Translations under genes and position numbers: made by a program | Notes under the pieces: generated by a model | Databases searched by the model: none | The model's input: only the letters and a program-made list of their open reading frames with translations | Told to the model about the DNA's origin: nothing | Assembly (NCBI GenBank): GCA_963751355.1 | Contig: CAVVVS010000037.1 | Location: 13,057-77,056 of the forward strand | DNA: 64,000 nt | Origin: CAVVVS01 sp963751355 | GTDB lineage: Bacteria > Bacteroidota > Ignavibacteria > Ignavibacteriales > Ignavibacteriaceae | Reading direction: 5' to 3' | In this document: piece after piece, positions 36,512 through 44,501 of the stretch | How positions within the stretch are numbered: position 1 is the stretch's first letter | How the letters are laid out: each line of letters begins with the position of its first letter

Positions 36512-36719
36512 AACGGTAGCTAAAAATCGGATCAACCCGCCTGCAAACTCGCTCTCGGCAATTTTGGGATTTTTGAATTCCTTTTTTTACGTTGTAGTGT
36601 TAAGAAATAAACCTCAGCCGGTGTGTGCGAAGAAAAATTCGCACCGTCTGCAAATCTTAGGCAATAAAGTTCAAACTAACAATTTGTTATGAATAGCGAA
36701 TTAGCCCTTATCCGTTATA
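36512..36719 (+). other. attC-like recombination site or structured spacer 2
   Basis: AACGG (36512-36516) pairs with CCGTT (36712-36716) and GCTAA (36519-36523) with TTAGC (36701-36705), with unequal spacers, as in folded attC sites. A central hairpin pairs CAGCCGGTG...CGAA (36615-36631) with TTCGCACCGTCTG (36638-36650) and has a loop like spacer 1. It also shares CTCGGCAATTT (36554-36564). The outer boxes do not match the start of its own cassette as well as in spacer 1. Confidence 0.5.
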
Positions 36720-36878
36720 TGTAAAAAAGGAATAAATATATTCTAAAACCAATTCATAATTTTTATTTTTATAATTATGTTTGTGTGGTATTTGAGTCTG
36801 GAGTATTCATGATGATCAGTAATGCATCATAACACGATTCTAGAACAAATTTATTTTTTAAAATTAAAATAGATATAT

Positions 36879-37571
36879 ATGCTTACCGTTAAAGATAAAC
36901 TTCACCGGATTAAAGCCTACGATTGGAAAAAACTTTTCCTTGAATTAATCGTTGTATTTCTAGGTGTCACTGCTGGTTTTTTACTTAATAATTGGCAGCT
37001 GCAAAGACAAGGTTCTTCGCTGGAAAAAAAGTATCTAGGCGGATTTCTCCAGGATGCCGTACAAAATATTGCCGAATTAAGAACTGCGGTTAAATCCGAT
37101 AGTATATGGCTGAGTGCAACCAAACCTAAACTAATTGCTATTCAAAAAGGAAGAATAACGCTTGATTCTGCCGACAACTTAGTAAAGCAAATTGTGAAAA
37201 TATCGAAAGCTGATATTCAAAACGGTACATATGAAGATATTATAAACAGCGGCAATTTGCATATTATAAGTAATTATGATTTAAAAAAAGAAATAGTGAA
37301 TTATCATGTGACTATTTCGGGTGTGGAGTTTATAGACAATTATTTTTATAAATATTTCAATGAATTTGTTATGCCGTTTGTTTTTTCAAATTATAATATT
37401 TTAGCCGGAAAATTAGAAGATCCTAAAATCATCCGAAAATCTCAATTTGGAAATATTGTTACCGGGTATTTTTCAATGATTCAACAGCGTAAAGCAAGCT
37501 ATGAAGGATTATTAAATAAAAGTATTGCGTTGAAAGATAAATTGAAAGGACTTAATATAACTGCCGACTAA
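36879..37571 (+). CDS. Membrane-anchored protein, DUF6090-like
   Basis: 230 residues. One membrane helix at about residues 20-42 (LFLELIVVFLGVTAGFLLNN followed by W) is preceded by a basic, cytoplasmic start; the rest is a polar, mainly helical domain presumably facing the periplasm. The N-terminal helix pattern resembles DUF6090 proteins of Bacteroidota, often found as small stand-alone genes. The function is unknown. It starts about 160 bases after spacer 2 and is followed after 62 bases by the beta-lactamase gene, so co-transcription is possible. Confidence 0.65.
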   Translation: MLTVKDKLHRIKAYDWKKLFLELIVVFLGVTAGFLLNNWQLQRQGSSLEKKYLGGFLQDAVQNIAELRTAVKSDSIWLSATKPKLIAIQKGRITLDSADNLVKQIVKISKADIQNGTYEDIINSGNLHIISNYDLKKEIVNYHVTISGVEFIDNYFYKYFNEFVMPFVFSNYNILAGKLEDPKIIRKSQFGNIVTGYFSMIQQRKASYEGLLNKSIALKDKLKGLNITAD

Positions 37572-37633
37572 ATAAATTAACAAATTGATTAAATAGATTT
37601 CAAATAAGTTAAAATTTCTGAAAAGGTAATGAT

Positions 37634-38536
37634 ATGAAAGCAAGTATTAGAAATTATGTCGGGGGAATAGTAATTGTTTTCATTTTATCGAGTGTGTTAA
37701 ATGCTCAAACCGATTCGCGGAGAGAAAAGATTGCCGATATTGTTAAACATGCTAACGGCAGAGTAGGGACTGCAATAATGGGGTTGGAAAGTCCCGACAC
37801 ATTGACGTTTAACGCTAATGAACACTTTCCGATGCAGAGCGTATTCAAATTTCCACTGGCTTTAACCGTGCTCAACGAGATTGATAAAGGCACATTCTCG
37901 CTCGATCAAAAAATTCACATAACGAAAGAGGATTTACACCCGAATACATGGAGTCCGCTGAGAAAAAAATATCCGGACGGAAATGTTGATATTACTCTGC
38001 GTGAATTACTGGCTTATACTGTTTCGGAAAGCGATAACAACGGGTGCGACATTCTATTCAGACTAGTAGGAGGGACAGAGAAAGTAAATCAATTTATTCA
38101 CGCTCTCGGGATAAACGGAATGGCGATAGTTGCTACAGAGGAAGAAATGCATAAAGACGAAACGATTCAGTATAAAAACTATTCCACCCCTTATGCCATG
38201 GCGCAGCTTCTGTATAAATTCGCTATTGACAGTATCCTTACGAAGGCCAGCACTGATTTCTTAAGTGATGTTATGGTCGCCAACATTTACGGAGCCGGAA
38301 GAATCAAAGGACTTTTACCTGAAGGAACAATTGTAGCTCATAAGACAGGTTCATCCGGAGTGAATGAAAAAGGAATAGCGGCGGCGACAAATGATGCAGG
38401 TATCGTTACTCTTCCCAACGGCAGGCATTTTGTTATTGTGGTTTTTGTTTCAGATTCCCGTGATAATGAGAAAAGTCGTGACGAAGTTATAGCTAATATT
38501 GCTAAAGTTGCATGGGATTTCTATTCAACTCAATAG
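37634..38536 (+). CDS. bla: Class A beta-lactamase (subclass A2-like)
   Basis: 300 residues with a signal peptide (ending LNAQ, about residue 25). Active-site motifs: Ser69-Val-Phe-Lys72 (QSVFKF), Ser133-Asp-Asn135 (VSESDNNGCD) and Lys237-Thr-Gly239 (AHKTGSSG). The omega-loop region has ATEEEMHKDE followed by QYKNYSTP, the pattern seen in the PER/CfxA-type A2 subgroup of Bacteroidota. It hydrolyses beta-lactams in the periplasm; the substrate range cannot be read from sequence alone. No regulator gene is adjacent. It lies in the accessory region with other drug-tolerance genes. Confidence 0.95.
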   Translation: MKASIRNYVGGIVIVFILSSVLNAQTDSRREKIADIVKHANGRVGTAIMGLESPDTLTFNANEHFPMQSVFKFPLALTVLNEIDKGTFSLDQKIHITKEDLHPNTWSPLRKKYPDGNVDITLRELLAYTVSESDNNGCDILFRLVGGTEKVNQFIHALGINGMAIVATEEEMHKDETIQYKNYSTPYAMAQLLYKFAIDSILTKASTDFLSDVMVANIYGAGRIKGLLPEGTIVAHKTGSSGVNEKGIAAATNDAGIVTLPNGRHFVIVVFVSDSRDNEKSRDEVIANIAKVAWDFYSTQ

Positions 38537-38957
38537 GAATATGTTTTTTAAACTGTCTTTCAATCCGATAGTAAAATTGCTTAAGTCGTTTTATACACTC
38601 TCAATTCCTCCTTCAAAGTTTGGAATACAAAATGAGTATTTTCACATTAAGTGCGTAATATTAACTAGTTATATGGGCGAAATAATCCTACGCAAATAAT
38701 TGCCTTAAAAAAATAATAGTTAGTTGATCATGTTATAAGGAGTCACTATCTTGTATTTGTAACATCGACTTTTACTAAAATTTAGGGGGACAATTCTTAG
38801 AAATAATAAATTAAAATAATTTTCATCTGCTATTAATTATTTCGATCATTTATCAGTGAATGCGGTTTAACAATACATTAGAACTTGCTAACTTTTAGGA
38901 TAAAATGTATGCACAAAATAGAAAATGACCGGAGTAATGCAGCTTTTTAGGAAACTT
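38537..38957. other. Gap between bla and the first MDR gene
   Basis: AT-rich, no convincing gene; a 66-codon open frame at 38499-38699 overlaps bla and has no family features. An upstream in-frame ATG at 38925 is considered under the next gene. Confidence 0.4.
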
Positions 38958-39938
38958 ATGAAGGCAATTGTATATACAAAATATGGCCAACCCGATGTAC
39001 TTGAATTGAAAGAAGTAGAGAAACCTGTGCCCGGAGAAAATGAAGTACTTGTAAAAGTACATGCGGTATCGATTAATGATTGGGATTTGGGACTTCTTCA
39101 GGGTACTCCGATTGTTAACCGCCTGATAAACGGTCTTCTAAAGCCTAAAATAAAAATACTCGGTTCGGACATAGCAGGGCGAATTGAAGCAGTCGGTAAA
39201 AGCGTAAAACAGTTTCAGCCGGGGGATGAAGTATTCGGAGATTTAACCAACGATTGGGGCGGTTTTGCCGAATATGTTTGCGCCTGTGAAAATGCATTAG
39301 CCTTGAAACCGGCGGGTATGTCTTTCGAACAAGCAGCTGCCGTACCTCAGGCGGCACAACTTGCTGTACAGGGACTTCGTGATAGTGGAAAACTTCAACA
39401 CGGGCAAAAGCTTTTAATTAATGGTGCGGGCGGGGGCGTAGGAACTTTCGGAGTGCAGATTGCCAAACTATTCGATGCTGAAGTTACCGGTGTCGACAAC
39501 TCAGGTAAATTAGAGTTGATGCGCTCAATGGGCTTTGATCATGTAATTGATTATACAAAAGAAGATTTTACTAAAAACAGACGGTATTATGACTTGATAC
39601 TTGATGTCAAGACGAATCGTTCAATATTCAATTATCTCCGGGCATTAAATCCGCACGGAATTTATGTTACTGTCGGAGGTTCGATGATTCGTCTTTTACA
39701 GGCGTTTGTACTGGCTCCATGGATTAAGATGATCAGCAAAAAGTATATACGTATTGTTGTCCTGAAGCCAAATAAGGATTTAGACTATATGAACGAACTT
39801 TTCGAAACCGGTAAGGTGAAACCTGTAATAGATGGACCCTATAAGTTGGATGAGATTCAAAAAGCATTCAGGCATTTTGGCAAAGGAAACCATAAAGGAA
39901 AAGTAGTAATAACATTGGATCATAATAATAATATTTAA
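38958..39938 (+). CDS. Zinc-independent MDR-family NAD(P)-dependent alcohol dehydrogenase/quinone reductase
   Basis: 326 residues from the ATG at 38958, which has an AGGA ribosome site eight bases away and begins MKAIVYTKYGQPDVLEL as in the family; an 11-residue longer start at 38925 exists. The N-terminal GroES-like domain ends at about 120, followed by a Rossmann fold with LINGAGGGVGTFGVQIAKLF and DHVIDYTKEDF. Zinc ligands are absent. The enzyme reduces quinones or enals with NADPH. It is one of three related copies in this stretch: this one, 40552 and the decayed 41526. Confidence 0.9.
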   Translation: MKAIVYTKYGQPDVLELKEVEKPVPGENEVLVKVHAVSINDWDLGLLQGTPIVNRLINGLLKPKIKILGSDIAGRIEAVGKSVKQFQPGDEVFGDLTNDWGGFAEYVCACENALALKPAGMSFEQAAAVPQAAQLAVQGLRDSGKLQHGQKLLINGAGGGVGTFGVQIAKLFDAEVTGVDNSGKLELMRSMGFDHVIDYTKEDFTKNRRYYDLILDVKTNRSIFNYLRALNPHGIYVTVGGSMIRLLQAFVLAPWIKMISKKYIRIVVLKPNKDLDYMNELFETGKVKPVIDGPYKLDEIQKAFRHFGKGNHKGKVVITLDHNNNI

Positions 39939-39977
39939 TCAGCGGGAAAAGTATTAATTCCACCTAAAATCCGCAAT

Positions 39978-40492
39978 GTGGGACCCCGCGTGAAAGGAGA
40001 CATTATGTCTGCTACTCGTAGAATCAAAAACACACATAAGCCGGTCACGACGGAACATATCATGCATTCCCGTGTATGGGATGAATTAACAATTAAAGTA
40101 ATAGTTAAATTATTACTATTAGTTCTGCTCATAATTCCATTGACTGTTTCCGGACAGGAAAATCCAACTCCGGGTATAAGCCTGCATATGGCAGCTCTTC
40201 AGGGTAATATTGATGCTGTTGGCAGCATATTAAAGCAGGTTCAAACCTGAATGAAAAAGATCAGTTTGGATCCACTCATTTGATCATCGCTGCAACAGTA
40301 GGCGACCATCATTTCAATTTAGCGTGGGGGCATGGCGGACAATTCATCATTTTATTAAATGATCCGGATATGGTTATCGTGGTAACAGCCGATCCGTTTT
40401 ACGGTAAGGATAAGCATTTTAATGTTTGGAAGTATGAAAAGTCAAACATCAATCTGGTGGGCAGGTTTATAAAATCTTTACCAAAGGAATAA
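39978..40492 (+). pseudogene. Wrecked ankyrin-repeat protein joined to a class C beta-lactamase-like tail
   Basis: The frame from 39978 contains a membrane helix (IVKLLLLVLLIIPLTVSG) followed by an ankyrin start PGISLHMAALQGNIDAVGSIL, then stops at TGA 40248-40250. The next frame continues the repeat seamlessly as GSNLNEKDQFGSTHLIIAAT, showing a frameshift near 40230-40245. From about 40307 the same frame switches to FNLAWGHGGQFIILLNDPDM and MVIVVTADPF, the end of a serine beta-lactamase/penicillin-binding-type hydrolase, with its C-terminus FIKSLPKE. A deletion must have joined two genes. Neither part is functional. Confidence 0.75.
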
Positions 40493-40551
40493 CGATCAGC
40501 TTACAAAATCTTTATTGTTAAAATTAAAAAAAGTAATTTACGAGGTAATAT

Positions 40552-41493
40552 ATGAAAGCTGTTGTTTGCACAAAATACGGACCGCCGGAGGTCCTTCAAC
40601 TCGCAGAATTAGAAAAACCCGTTCCAAAGGATGACGAAATTCTAATCAAAATACATGCTACAACCGTAACTGCAAGCGACTGTATTGTAAGAGGGTTTAA
40701 ACTTCCTTTCTGGAACCCGGTAGGTTTAATGATGGGATTAGTGATTGGTTTTAAAAAACCGCGAAATCCAATTCTGGGAATGGTATTAGCCGGAGAAATC
40801 GAATCTTCGGGCAAAGATGTTAAATCTTTTAAAGAAGGAGATAGTGTTTTTGCATGGACGGTAAAATCTCCTGTCAAAATTAGATTTGGCACTTATGCAG
40901 AATATAAATGCTTACCCGAAGATAGTGTGATTGCTTTGAAACCGGCTAATTTAAATTATGAGGAAGCAGCGGCTATTCCGTACGGCGGATTGTTAGCATT
41001 ACATTTTTTGAAAAGAGCAAATATGCAGAGTGGACAAAAAATACTAATCTACGGTGCTTCAGGAGCTATAGGCACTTCAGCGGTGCAGATTGCCAAATAT
41101 TTTGGAACTGAAGTTACCGGAGTATGCAGTACTGCAAATTTAGAATTAGTGAAATCATTAGGAGCCGATAAAGTAATCGATTACACGAAAGAAGACATTA
41201 TAAACAAAGAAGAATTTTATGATTTTATTTTTGATGCCGTCGGTAAAAGGAAAAGCTCAAAATTAAAATTGAATTCCAAAAAAGCACTTACTTCTAACGG
41301 AAAATACATGTCGGTGGATATTGGTACACCAAACCCACGAATTGATGATTTAATTTTCCTTAAAGAGATGGTTGAGGCGGGAAAGTTAAAACCGGTTATT
41401 GATAGGTACTATCCGCTGGAACAGATTGTCGAGGGTCACCGTTATGTTGATAAAGGACATAAAAAAGGAAATGTGGTAATAAAAGTAAAATAG
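40552..41493 (+). CDS. MDR-family NAD(P)-dependent alcohol dehydrogenase/quinone reductase, second copy
   Basis: 313 residues. GroES-like N-terminal domain (MKAVVCTKYGPPEVLQLAEL), then KILIYGASGAIGTSAVQIAK as the NADPH-binding loop and DKVIDYTKEDII, and the end HKKGNVVIKVK. It is similar throughout to the copy at 38958, especially at both ends, so these are paralogues, probably from local duplication. A GAGGTAA site precedes the ATG. No zinc ligands are visible. It probably reduces electrophilic carbonyl compounds or quinones, a detoxifying reaction. Confidence 0.9.
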   Translation: MKAVVCTKYGPPEVLQLAELEKPVPKDDEILIKIHATTVTASDCIVRGFKLPFWNPVGLMMGLVIGFKKPRNPILGMVLAGEIESSGKDVKSFKEGDSVFAWTVKSPVKIRFGTYAEYKCLPEDSVIALKPANLNYEEAAAIPYGGLLALHFLKRANMQSGQKILIYGASGAIGTSAVQIAKYFGTEVTGVCSTANLELVKSLGADKVIDYTKEDIINKEEFYDFIFDAVGKRKSSKLKLNSKKALTSNGKYMSVDIGTPNPRIDDLIFLKEMVEAGKLKPVIDRYYPLEQIVEGHRYVDKGHKKGNVVIKVK

Positions 41494-41525
41494 GATAATG
41501 ATTCCCAAAAAATTATGGGATACTT

Positions 41526-42010
41526 GTGAAAGCAATTGGACATGAGAAATAAGTACCACTGGAAGTCCTTCAATTTAAAGAAGTTGAAAAACCTGCTCCC
41601 ATTGGCAATGAAGTGCTGATAAGAATATAAGCTACAACAGTGGCAACATTGGACTGCATCTTTCGCAAAGTAAAAGATTTTTTTACCCGAGTTATCACCG
41701 GTCTCATGAAACCAAAAAATACTATTTGGGAAACTGAGTTTTCAGCAGAAATTGAAGCAGTCGGCAAAGAAGTAAAATTATTTTGGGAATGTGACAAGAT
41801 TTTTGTGGACAGCGGCTCTGGTATTGGTACTCATGCTGAGTATATATGTCCGTTTGAAGATTGATCTTTTGGTATTAATCAGACAAATATTCAAAATTAT
41901 CAAAAAGCCCTTATAAATAGGACTATCTGAGGTGTTGGTAGTTTTGGGATACAACTTACCGGGTACTTTTGGACAGTTGTATTTCAAACCAAGCCGTTTA
42001 TATTGGTGCT
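41526..42010 (+). pseudogene. Decayed third MDR oxidoreductase copy
   Basis: From GTG 41526 the reading frame gives VKAIGHEK, a stop, then VLQFKEVEKPAPIGNEVLIRI, another stop, ATTVATLDCIF, MKPKNTIWETEFSAEIEAVG and THAEYICPFED before a third stop at 41862-41864; each piece lines up with the copies at 38958 and 40552. Beyond it, GVGSFGIQLTGYF is a remnant of the nucleotide loop. Several stops and a missing second half show that it is dead. Confidence 0.8.
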
Positions 42011-42044
42011 GATATTAAATTACTTTTAGAAGAAAACAAAAGTT

Positions 42045-42620
42045 ATGGATAGTATGTATATAATTGAAAAGAATTTTGATAAAACGGATTTTGAAAAAAA
42101 TATGTTGAAGAAGGGTGAGTACGAAAAGTGTACATTTAATAATTGTAGCTTTTATAACTCAGACATTTCTGAAATAATATTCATTGATTGTAAATTTATT
42201 GCATGTAATCTTAGTCTGGTTGAAGTGAGGGGAACAACTTTAAACGGAGTAAAATTTATTGATTGTAAAATGCTGGGAATTCATTTTGAAAACTGCAATG
42301 ACTTTGGTCTGTCTATTAATTTTGAGAATTGCATACTAGACCATTCTTCTTTTTTTAGGAAAAAACTTAGAAAAACTAATATTACAAACTCACAACTTGT
42401 AGAGGTAGACTTCACCGAATGTGACTTATCGAATTCTGTTTTTTCCAACTGTGAATTAGCAAGAGCAGTTTTCAATAATGCAATAATTGAAAAAGCAGAT
42501 TTGCGTACTGCTCATAATTTTTCAATCGACCCGGAAAATAATCGCATAAAAAAAGCAAAGTTTTCATCATTTGGAATACCCGGACTTTTGGGCAAATATG
42601 ATATAGAAATAGAAGGATAA
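42045..42620 (+). CDS. Pentapeptide-repeat protein, Qnr/MfpA-like
   Basis: 191 residues of right-handed quadrilateral beta-helix repeats with the A(D/N)LxX pattern: CTFNNCSFYNSDISEIIF, CKFIACNLSLVEV, CKMLGIHFENCNDF, CDLSNSVFSNCELARAVFNN and AIIEKADLRTAHNF. The C-terminal FSIDPENNRIKKAKFS is characteristic of the Qnr/MfpA group, which mimics DNA and protects gyrase from quinolones. The loop between the two coils, where Qnr proteins differ, is at about residues 85-110. Whether it protects gyrase here is inference. The ATG at 42045 is close to the preceding pseudogene; it is a single-gene unit. Confidence 0.85.
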   Translation: MDSMYIIEKNFDKTDFEKNMLKKGEYEKCTFNNCSFYNSDISEIIFIDCKFIACNLSLVEVRGTTLNGVKFIDCKMLGIHFENCNDFGLSINFENCILDHSSFFRKKLRKTNITNSQLVEVDFTECDLSNSVFSNCELARAVFNNAIIEKADLRTAHNFSIDPENNRIKKAKFSSFGIPGLLGKYDIEIEG

Positions 42621-42807
42621 TAATAATAGCATGCCGCCAGGAATTGAATCTTTAAATGAAAATAATTTAAAATTTTGATTGACTGTAAAACAAACTAAGC
42701 CTTCTATTTTAAATTATTTTATAAAAAACCATCTATCAACCGGCAATTTTCATACACAGCATTTTTATACGCTTATATATTCCGTATCACAACTATTAAA
42801 ATTTATT

Positions 42808-42876
42808 GGAAACGAAACCTTGACAAAATAGTTTCCACTTATTATATTGGAAACGTAAAAAACATATAAAGTTTCG
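42808..42876. promoter_or_regulatory. TetR-family operators overlapping a canonical promoter
   Basis: The promoter is TTGACA (42820-42825), 17 bases, TATATT (42843-42848). Two inverted repeats overlie it: GGAAAC (42808-42813) with GTTTCC (42831-42836), the second arm lying between the two boxes, and GGAAAC (42849-42854) with GTTTCG (42871-42876) just downstream. The left arms start exactly 41 bases apart. The gene for the TetR regulator starts at 42889. Confidence 0.75.
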
Positions 42877-42888
42877 AAAGTATTAAAC

Positions 42889-43509
42889 ATGAAGAATGAA
42901 AAAGAAAAAATAGTCAGTTTTGCATCTCAAAAATTTCTTCAAGAAGGATTTTATAGAACCACAATGGATGAAATTGCATCCGAAATGCATATGAGTAAAA
43001 AAACTATTTACAAATATTTTCATTCCAAGGAAGAACTGGTTAAAACCGTTGCCCAGAGATTTTTAAACGAAAATGCGAAGATGATTGAGGAAGCTCTGAA
43101 TATAAAATGTAATGCCGTAGAAAAACTGGTGAAGATATTTGAGACTGTAGGTAAGATATTAGTAAAGGTTAACGATAAGATGTTAAGCGATATCCATCAC
43201 TATTCCCCCGAACACTGGAAAGAGATAGACGATTACAGAACAAAAAAGATGACAGCTTTTCTAACGCAAATCATAAATCAGGGACAGAAGGAAGGGTACT
43301 TTTTAAAGATGAGAGCTGAAATTTTAATTACTGTATTCATCTCATCAATACGTGCGGTAGTCAATCCGCAATTTATAATAAACAACCGTTACACGATGAT
43401 AGAAGCCTTAACGGGTACTATAGAAATTTTAATGAACGGGATATTAACCGAAAAAGGCAAAAAAAATTTTAAGAAACTTAACTACGGAGTAAAAAATGAG
43501 AATGATTAA
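42889..43509 (+). CDS. TetR/AcrR-family transcriptional regulator of the efflux operon
   Basis: 206 residues. The N-terminal HTH reads FYRTTMDEIASEMHMSKKTIYKYF with HSKEELVKTVAQ, the classical TetR pattern; the C-terminal helical domain (50-206) binds an unknown ligand. It is the first gene of a seven-gene operon; its stop overlaps the next start by 14 bases. Two GGAAAC...GTTTC sites lie 13-81 bases upstream of its start and overlap the promoter, implying repression of itself and the pump until a substrate binds. Confidence 0.95.
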   Translation: MKNEKEKIVSFASQKFLQEGFYRTTMDEIASEMHMSKKTIYKYFHSKEELVKTVAQRFLNENAKMIEEALNIKCNAVEKLVKIFETVGKILVKVNDKMLSDIHHYSPEHWKEIDDYRTKKMTAFLTQIINQGQKEGYFLKMRAEILITVFISSIRAVVNPQFIINNRYTMIEALTGTIEILMNGILTEKGKKNFKKLNYGVKNEND

Positions 43510-44461
43510 AATTGTACTTCTTTTACTACTTACGGTTTTATATTTGGGGTGCGGCAGCGGAAGCAGTAAAAATGAAATCGAGGCTTCCGGTACGATTGAA
43601 GCGACAAATGTGACAGTGGGTTCTAAAGTTAGCGGACAGGTTAAGAAACTTTTGTTCAACGAAGGAGACATGGTAAAAGAGGGCGATACATTGATGACAA
43701 TTGATCACGACCTCCTTTCAATTCAACTTCAACAGGCAGCCGCTGCAAAAAATGCCGCTGAAGCTCAATATGAATTACTGAAACAAGGTGCAAGAACCGA
43801 AGACGTAAAGCAGGCTGCCGATATGCTGCAGCAAGCAAAGGTAAATTTTGATCTTGCTCAAACAGATATGGATAGAACGGAAAACCTATACAAATCAAAA
43901 TCGATTACAAAAAAACAATATGATGATGTTCAGGCAAAATATGATATTGTAAAATTGAAGTACAATTCTGCCAAGGAAAATTTTAAGAAGGTTAATAATC
44001 TCGCAAGACCGGAAGAATTAAAACAAGCCAAGGCTAACTTAGATGTAAGAATTGCAGCAGTCAATTTACTGAAAAAACATATAAGCGATTCATATGTTAC
44101 TGCTCCTATCAGCGGGTTTGTTGTTAAAAAGTTTGTCGAAGCAGGTGAAAGTGCAGGTCCGTTATCCTCTCTGGTTATGCTGTCCAATTTAAGTTATGTC
44201 GATTTGATCATTTATATCCCAGAAACACAGCTTGGTAAAGTTAAGCTCGGGCAGGAAGCGGATGTATCAATTGATACCTACAAGAATAAAAAATTTACGG
44301 GCAGAGTAATTTACATCTCACCGTCCGCAGAGTTTACTCCGAAAAATATTCAAACTAAAGACGAAAGAACAAAATTGGTTTATGCTGCAAAAATTCATAT
44401 TCATAACCCCAAGTTCGAATTAAAGGATGGTATGCCTGCCGATGCGGTGATTCATTTATAA
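43496..44461 (+). CDS. HlyD/MFP-type periplasmic adaptor of the efflux pump (YbhG-like)
   Basis: 321 residues with a lipoprotein signal: LLLTVLYLGC, the lipobox cysteine being residue 19. The first barrel/lipoyl half begins EASGTIEATNVTVGSKVSG, a long alpha-hairpin (about residues 85-185) carries the coiled coil that docks to TolC, and the second lipoyl half is SDSYVTAPISGFVVKKFVE. It joins the ABC permeases in the inner membrane with the outer-membrane channel. It overlaps tetR by 14 bases. The ATG at 43496 or 43502 may be used. Confidence 0.92.
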   Translation: MRMIKIVLLLLLTVLYLGCGSGSSKNEIEASGTIEATNVTVGSKVSGQVKKLLFNEGDMVKEGDTLMTIDHDLLSIQLQQAAAAKNAAEAQYELLKQGARTEDVKQAADMLQQAKVNFDLAQTDMDRTENLYKSKSITKKQYDDVQAKYDIVKLKYNSAKENFKKVNNLARPEELKQAKANLDVRIAAVNLLKKHISDSYVTAPISGFVVKKFVEAGESAGPLSSLVMLSNLSYVDLIIYIPETQLGKVKLGQEADVSIDTYKNKKFTGRVIYISPSAEFTPKNIQTKDERTKLVYAAKIHIHNPKFELKDGMPADAVIHL

Positions 44462-44501
44462 ATCTAAAATTACAATCTTTCAATCTTTTAATTTAAATAC
44501 G

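Noticed and set aside
34450..36878. Search for an integron integrase or attI site next to the cassettes
   Set aside because: No tyrosine recombinase frame on either strand and no third copy of the spacer before 34656; only the cassettes are claimed.
38499..38699. 66-codon open frame after bla
   Set aside because: Overlaps the end of bla, lacks a ribosome site and resembles nothing.
40280..40492. Separate 70-residue gene
   Set aside because: It is the tail of the ankyrin/hydrolase wreck; the reading frame continues from the ankyrin repeat before it.
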